A DNA stretch of 47,551 bases. Source: Mucidula mucida (taxonomy: Eukaryota; Basidiomycota; Agaricomycetes; Agaricales; Physalacriaceae). The notes beneath the pieces are model-generated. The model was not told where the DNA came from. It did no database searches and worked only from the letters and a program-made list of their open reading frames with translations. This document shows positions 42,289 through 47,551 of this stretch, one piece after another. Numbering within the stretch: the first letter of the stretch is position 1; each line of letters starts with the position of its first letter. The translations under genes were made by a program, and so were the position numbers. The stretch is taken from NCBI GenBank assembly GCA_015501055.1, contig JADNYV010000273.1:1-47551 (forward strand), given 5' to 3'.

Positions 42289-44814
42289 CTACGCGTCTTC
42301 ATATTCGTTAGAGATTGACTCAATTTGACTGTACTCATCTTCGTCCGCGTCCTCTAAGTCTTGCCTTCCTCGCTTCTCGTATACATGATGTTTCTTCGAT
42401 GCGAGCAGGCCCTGCAGCAATTCCTCCTCCGGCTCCACGCATTCAAGCACTTCCACTACTCCCGTGTCTTCGATAGGCGACGCCTTTTGCCACCCTACAA
42501 CATAGAAGCCGGTGGGATCGGAAGGCTTGAACAAAATGTTGTCTCTTGAGAGGTTGTTATGTACTAGAAGTTGGCGATGATGTACGGACTCCAGCCATTC
42601 AGAAATACTGATGCTAATATTGACCGAGTGAGCGACAAGTTGCTGCCTGAATAGGCATCACATACCTCAAGTCAACATCTATCTCGTCGGCGATGCCGAT
42701 AGGGTAGCAACCCTCGCAGTCCTCTACAAAGTACGCAGAGAATTTGTACGGTTGCTCGAGAATCTTGACATCACCAGAAAAGTGTCCGTAAGGCTTCGGC
42801 ACCCGGCAATTCATTTCTGGATCGCCATCTGCCAAGTACTGTAAAGTCTCAAATTCGTCGTCGATATCAGGCGTCTCCACCACCCGCGAAAACTCAAAGA
42901 CCTTTTTGTACTCCTCCAGAATAGGCGCCCAGGCAAGTTTCATGACCAAGGGTCTTCCATACGGAGTCTGCATCTCATCAACGAGATGGCAGAGGAATAC
43001 CCGCCGTGAGTGTTGTTTCAAACAATGAATTTTCACGTTCAGGACAAATGTGGGAGGGTTGGCGGTTGCAACGTTCATCGCTGATCTGACAACAGGCAAT
43101 GTCATTGGAGACTTGAATGGACCAAAGATGTAATGAAGCATCGAGGCGTCATCGTTATCCCAGTTGATGCGTATTTCAGTCGCATGCTGGAACAACCCCA
43201 ACATCCTTTCGAACGTGTACTCGGAATACTATGAAAATGTGAGTATGAAAACTATAAAGGCGTTGATGATACGAACAGATATTGCGGGCGGGAGGAACTT
43301 CCCGACAGATACCTGATATGCACGCGACAGCTTTTTGAAGTCCAAGTTTGACTGGAGAAGATTGATTTCGTTCTGGTAAGGGTAGCGAAAGGACGCAGGG
43401 AGGGTACCACTGCGCATGTGCTCGTCAAGCTTGACTGCGCGCGATAAAAGCATCGTAATAGGCAAAGGCGGTTTGGACCGATTTGAACAGAGAGGTGTGG
43501 ATTCTCTGACGTTATGGGCTCGCGATGGACTATCTGGATATCGGACAAAAATCATTGTCCCCGAGTCACGATGGCGGATGACCGTCATTTGCTCGTTGAC
43601 GCCGGTAATAGTGCCAACGGTTGAGTCTGTACCTACAAGAACTCCCCAGGCCTAAAGGAAGTTTCAGATTTTGAGACAGTAGGTGGCAGAAAGAACATAC
43701 TTGGTCGAGAAGCAGTGAAGACGTTACAAGTTCTTCCTTGTTAGGAGGTTCTACGGGGACATTTGACTTTGCGGCGCGGGAAATCAGTTCCGAAACCAGA
43801 TCGCCGTCGACGCCAGTGGGTCGTCCAGCCGTTGTGAAAGGATAGGGAATTTCGGCGACTTTGCCGCGGCAGTGAATTGAGTGACAGAAATGAGCGGGAT
43901 CATCAGTCCTTGACACATGAAGGATTCTAATGGGGTTTCCAGTTTCGCAGCCCGCACAGCGGCAGAGAGTGGGAATGCCTGATTGAGAGGGGCGCAGATG
44001 GGCTGAACCCTGGTTGCCTGTATAGCGGACAGCTCGAAGTGTTTGATGGCGTCGTAGGCGAGCTTATGGGCGCGCTTAGTCGAATCGCTGACACCTGGTA
44101 GCCTAGGATTCAAAAGGATGTAGCCTGTAGCCTTCACTTCTTCAGACCCTGGCTGAAGCGTCGGAGGGTCACGCTTCCATGCAAGAAGACCAACACTGTC
44201 CGCAAAATGCGTGGGGCTGGCAATAGCCGCAGAGCTACAGGCAGCTACCAGTTCTTCACGGTACATCTGCGCCTCTGTGAGATGAGCAACAGTCTCGACT
44301 GCATGATTAGGCCCAGTAGTCTTCTCATAGGCACTTAATCTCTGCTCACGGTCAGCGGACGAGAAATCATCACCAGGCGGAATTTCGACGTCAAGCCCTC
44401 CTAGTTGCGGAATGGAATCGGCAAAGAGGTTGGAGAGGTTGCCAACGAATATGACCTTTCTCATTCGCAAGTGAGCCGCTAGGTGCATCATATGATAGCC
44501 CGGCATAGCGCCTTGCCAGGAGATGAGCTTGCCGTATAGTAGAGGATGCCCCTCCTGATTGGATAGATCAGCCGTCAGGCCTCTGCTTCGCTTTGACCCA
44601 ACTGGTGCGAGTTGTGTAATTGGAGGGCCAAAGGTATGTGTACGCTGTGAGGCCAAGACTTCCTCATTGCTGTGAACACGAGGGAATTTGGTGAACAAGA
44701 TGTCTCGGATAGTCTCTCGGCAGTGGCTACTTGTCTGTGCTTTGCACGCTTTACGACGAGTCTCGCTGTGGTTGATTTGCAACGAGTCTTCGCTTTGGCC
44801 GATTTTGGAGCCAT
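42289..44814 (-). pseudogene. D2: gene with divergent kinase-fold C-terminus, better-preserved copy
   Basis: ATG at 44812-44814 (MAPKSAKAKTR), then ETIRDILFTKFPRVHSNEEV, SWQGAMPGYHMMHLAAHLRM, FVGNLSNLFADSIPQLGGLD and a long uncharacterised region, a Cys/His segment (HFCHSIHCRGKV), and after introns the kinase-like half: GRPLVMKLAW, DEFETLQYL, YFVEDCEG, then LLVHNNLSRDNILF and FYVVGWQKASP. In the catalytic loop the usual HxD is HNN, and the DFG/DWD position reads VGW, so a catalytically dead kinase fold is likely. C-terminus is acidic (EDADEDEYSQIES). Lesions: an approximately 22-bp duplication after AKAKTR shifts the frame, and a 1-nt loss near 43905 (ATCAGTCC against ATCAGGTCC). Confidence 0.6.
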
Positions 44815-45394
44815 GGAAGGGCCTGCTGTAGGGACCGGACCCACGCGTCCTGGGCGAGCAGTGAATTTTATGGCTTATACAGCAGTAGCGGAACACGTAC
44901 CAATGAAGAGGATGAACAAGTTCAAGCGTAAGATATTGCGGCGCGGTCAGACGATGGAACGAGCAGATGATGTGAAGGGAGCAAGCACCAATTGAGGCGC
45001 TTAATCCGGTCTTGTCTACTCTGGGAAGAAGGACCCACACCCCATTCGTGTGAGCCCCGGACCCAGAACAATAGTGCGCAGAGCGGCCATCGCTGAGGGG
45101 AAGGACATGAAACACTTGTTATGTGCAGGAAGCCATGGCTATGATTATTGGTCCGAGAACTTCAGACAAGATACATATGGTGTCAGTACAACTTGCGACA
45201 GTATCTCGTGGTTCAGGAAAAGTCTGCTTACTCGACGTCAATTTGAAATTACACAAGAAGACTTGCTCTGGACTCCGAAGGGCACAGCCACAACCGGTCC
45301 GCATATGACCGGTATGGTCACGCGTGTTGGTTTCTTTCTTTCTCGCGTCTTCGTTGCTGGCATTTCCTGGCATACAGAAGACTACAAACCGCTC
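44815..45394. promoter_or_regulatory. Divergent intergenic region between D2 and K2
   Basis: Counterpart of 34511-35045. Conserved patches include CACACCCCATTCGTGTGAGCCC-like sequence near 45035 and CCGGTCCGCATATGACCGG near 45297. No TATA box in a convincing position. The regulatory role is inferred from conservation between copies. Confidence 0.35.
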
Positions 45395-47551
45395 ATGCCG
45401 GATTCATCACCTTCTCGCTCGAGCTCTTCTTCTTCCTCTCTTTTCGCGAAGGCCAAGCGCGCCGACAGGCTCTCTTTGATTTCAGCGCTCCGCCGCTAGA
45501 GCGAGGGAGAAATCAGCATATACCTGTTCCAACGGCTCCCTTTCACTTTCTGGACTCGCATCTCTCCGAAATTCTTACACTGAAGCACGTGAAGATACAT
45601 CCCTCCATACCTGTCGATGTATTCGCTTGTCTGGACCCATTTTCTGAAGAACTTGAGGACTTGAACCCCGCGAAATTCACAATTCATAGGTTTAATCCAG
45701 ACGCCTTTGAGGATAGCGCCAACGCTCTCTCTATCACATATATTCGCCAGGGAGTAATCAGATATGCATCAACGCAGATCACTGACAGTCTGGTCCTGCA
45801 TCCAAGTCAACCTGACCTGGATTGTAGCTTACTCCAGTGGATCGGCGCTCGTTCAGAGCTCAGACACACTCTTGTTGATGAGGAATACGCGTCACAAGAC
45901 CTGATGTTATTTGTGAAGCCAATTGCTCATCGCTATGCTGAGTTGAATGGAAGAAATCGAGAGCTACTCGGGCGTATGCAAAAGCATACCGAGCAGCTGA
46001 TATCGACAATGGTCTTTTGTACGGATGCTCTTCCGGTAATGGAAGACATGTCCCGACTCGACGCTATGGATCGTTTCCCTTGGCGCCAGGACTCTCTTTG
46101 TCCTGCCGCTTCTCGTTCACGGTCACCACCACCAGATGCCTCAGCAGTTCCATGGCTATTGCTCCAGTAGAAGGCCCTCGTCGGAGTCGTAGAGTTCGTC
46201 TTCTTGACGCACATGAGCCAGAGGCGCGGTCATTCGATATTGGCACAGTCGAACGTGATGGCAATGGAGAGGCGGGTTACACGCCTAGATGCGAAGACTA
46301 CGTGCAAAAGGTTGGAGATCACTTTGATTGTACTACGCGCATCCTCAAACTTGCATAGGCTTGGGTTCATGCGGTGAAGACCGACACGACTGTGATCGTG
46401 TTCGACTGTGGAAACTTCATCCGCATCGGCATTCGTCACCGCGAACGACAGACTTTGTTTCTGTCCAACCTTATTGACATACGGACGTGCAAGGATCCTG
46501 CCTACGGGCCTATGGACCTCGCTTCAAGTGGCCGCTGCATTAGATGCATTACAGAGGCTGCCGCTTTTGGAGAATGTTGCATCGAGTAAACGAAAAGCGA
46601 CCTTCGACGAGCCCCACCGTCAAATTAAACGGCGAAAGCATGACCCCACGTCAAGAAACAAGACTCACGTTCCGTTAATCAGGTATGTATATTGTCGTCG
46701 AAAGTACATCCACCTCAAATGCCTGCCAGACTATGTCAGCCTATATGGCCAAATTCTCGGCTCTGGCGGTCTTCTTCCGGTTCGACCTTTTCGATTCGCC
46801 CGCTCCCCTCCTTCTCGTTCATCCAGACGCAGAACGCAAGGCTCATTACGGACCGTCTGACTATCTCAAAATTATCGTGTACAAACGTCTTGGAGCAGGC
46901 TCCGTGGGTGACGTGTATCGGGCTGTGATAGACGGGGACACGCAACCCCAAGATTCCAAGACGAAAGCGAAACGGTCTTCTTTGACCAAAAGGAAGGGCA
47001 AGAGTAAGGCGCTGGATGTGCCTGACTTGGACGATTTCCTTCATCGACCATTCATTCTCAAGCTAGCACTCACAGGCGCGAACGCTCGACGGCTCGCCCA
47101 TGAACTCCAAATCTACCGTCATCTAGAACAGGCCGGCGTCTCTGGGATACCGTCGCTGCTTGGGTATCGTCGGGGTATGGACGGTGATCTTCGCGTTCTC
47201 ATGATATCCGATGCTGGACAGCCTTAGGGAACCGATTGGATAGCGAGCGGAAAGTTGACCTTTCGCCTGAAGCACGGTACGCTTACATTCTTTTCGTTGC
47301 GTATTGACCCAAACTATATGGCGCAGCATCGAGCTGAAGTCAGTCTTTGACGTCGATTCACGAAGCCGGAGTTGTACATCGCGATGTTCGCTCCTGAACA
47401 TAATGGAGGACGAATTTGGACGCGTGCGCTTCGCGGACTTTGACAGAAGCAGCCTTGAAGGAATGCCCGAAGACTTACCGCGCCGAGCAAGAGCGGTTAG
47501 ATCGCTTTGTAGAGGGAGAGTTTTTGATAAGGCGACGTTATTGGCGAGAGA
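45395..47551 (+). pseudogene. K2: FunK1-like fungal protein kinase, disrupted, cut by window end
   Basis: Paralogue of K1 with the same layout: start MPDSSPSRSS, HFLDSHLSEILTLKHVKI, intron 46311-46358 ending in TAG, VIVFDCGNFIRIGIRHRERQ, and a kinase domain with RLGAGSVGDVYRA. Up to about 45990 it differs from K1 by about one base in five; after that it is nearly identical. Lesions: 2 extra bases near 45440, 1-nt loss near 46155, 2-nt loss near 46507, 1-nt loss near 47224, and at least four more 1-nt indels from 47280 to the end. The last part may be low-quality sequence. The 3' end is missing. Confidence 0.7.

Noticed and set aside
1..47551. Autonomous transposon (reverse transcriptase, integrase, transposase, helitron helicase) or LTR pair
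   Set aside because: No frame shows YxDD, DDE or helicase motifs, and the repeats lack terminal structures or target-site duplications that I could identify.

Overview
The window looks like nuclear DNA of a filamentous basidiomycete, probably an agaricomycete. The reasons are intron-rich genes with introns of about 45-57 nt (GTRNGT donors, YAG/AAG acceptors), a recognisable centrin, and several multi-exon kinases that resemble the fungal-specific FunK1 type. I see no bacterial or organellar features, no rRNA gene, no complete tRNA gene, no CRISPR array and no reverse transcriptase or transposase. The species cannot be named from sequence alone.

Layout. Positions 5-638 form the left arm of a diverged inverted repeat whose right arm is 38330-39029. 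Between the arms, 640-30176 is a segmental tandem array of three long units (A1 640-8761, A2 8959-16955, A3 about 19650-27411). Each unit starts with a dead centrin copy on the minus strand, continues through an internally deleted kinase remnant and a long intron-rich minus-strand locus with repeated exons, and ends near a possible small cysteine-rich secreted peptide and an almost invariant block of about 460 bp. A2 and A3 are each followed by the same roughly 2.7 kb block B (16956-19640 and 27412-30176). Block B holds three diverged paralogous modules (gamma, beta, alpha) of a small coiled-coil gene family that I do not recognise. The array ends at the only intact centrin gene (30204-30805, three exons, 166 aa).

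From 32 kb onward the window is a second duplication. A head-to-head pair made of a minus-strand gene with a divergent kinase-fold C-terminus (D) and a plus-strand FunK1-like kinase (K) occurs twice: D1/K1 at 32126-37249 and D2/K2 at 42289 to the window end. A third, minus-strand FunK1-like kinase (K3, 39056-about 41610) lies between them, and fragments of K3 and of its downstream flank are found inside the array. All five kinase-like loci carry frameshifts, nonsense codons or insertions, mostly different in each copy. Either these copies are decaying independently or the assembly has base-level indel errors; the last 350 bases are especially rich in 1-nt indels.

The region reads as a fast-evolving segmental-duplication hotspot. 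One essential housekeeping gene (centrin, for spindle-pole-body duplication) survives at its edge, surrounded by serial copies of unknown small genes and atypical kinases. Functional statements other than centrin and the kinase folds are inference.
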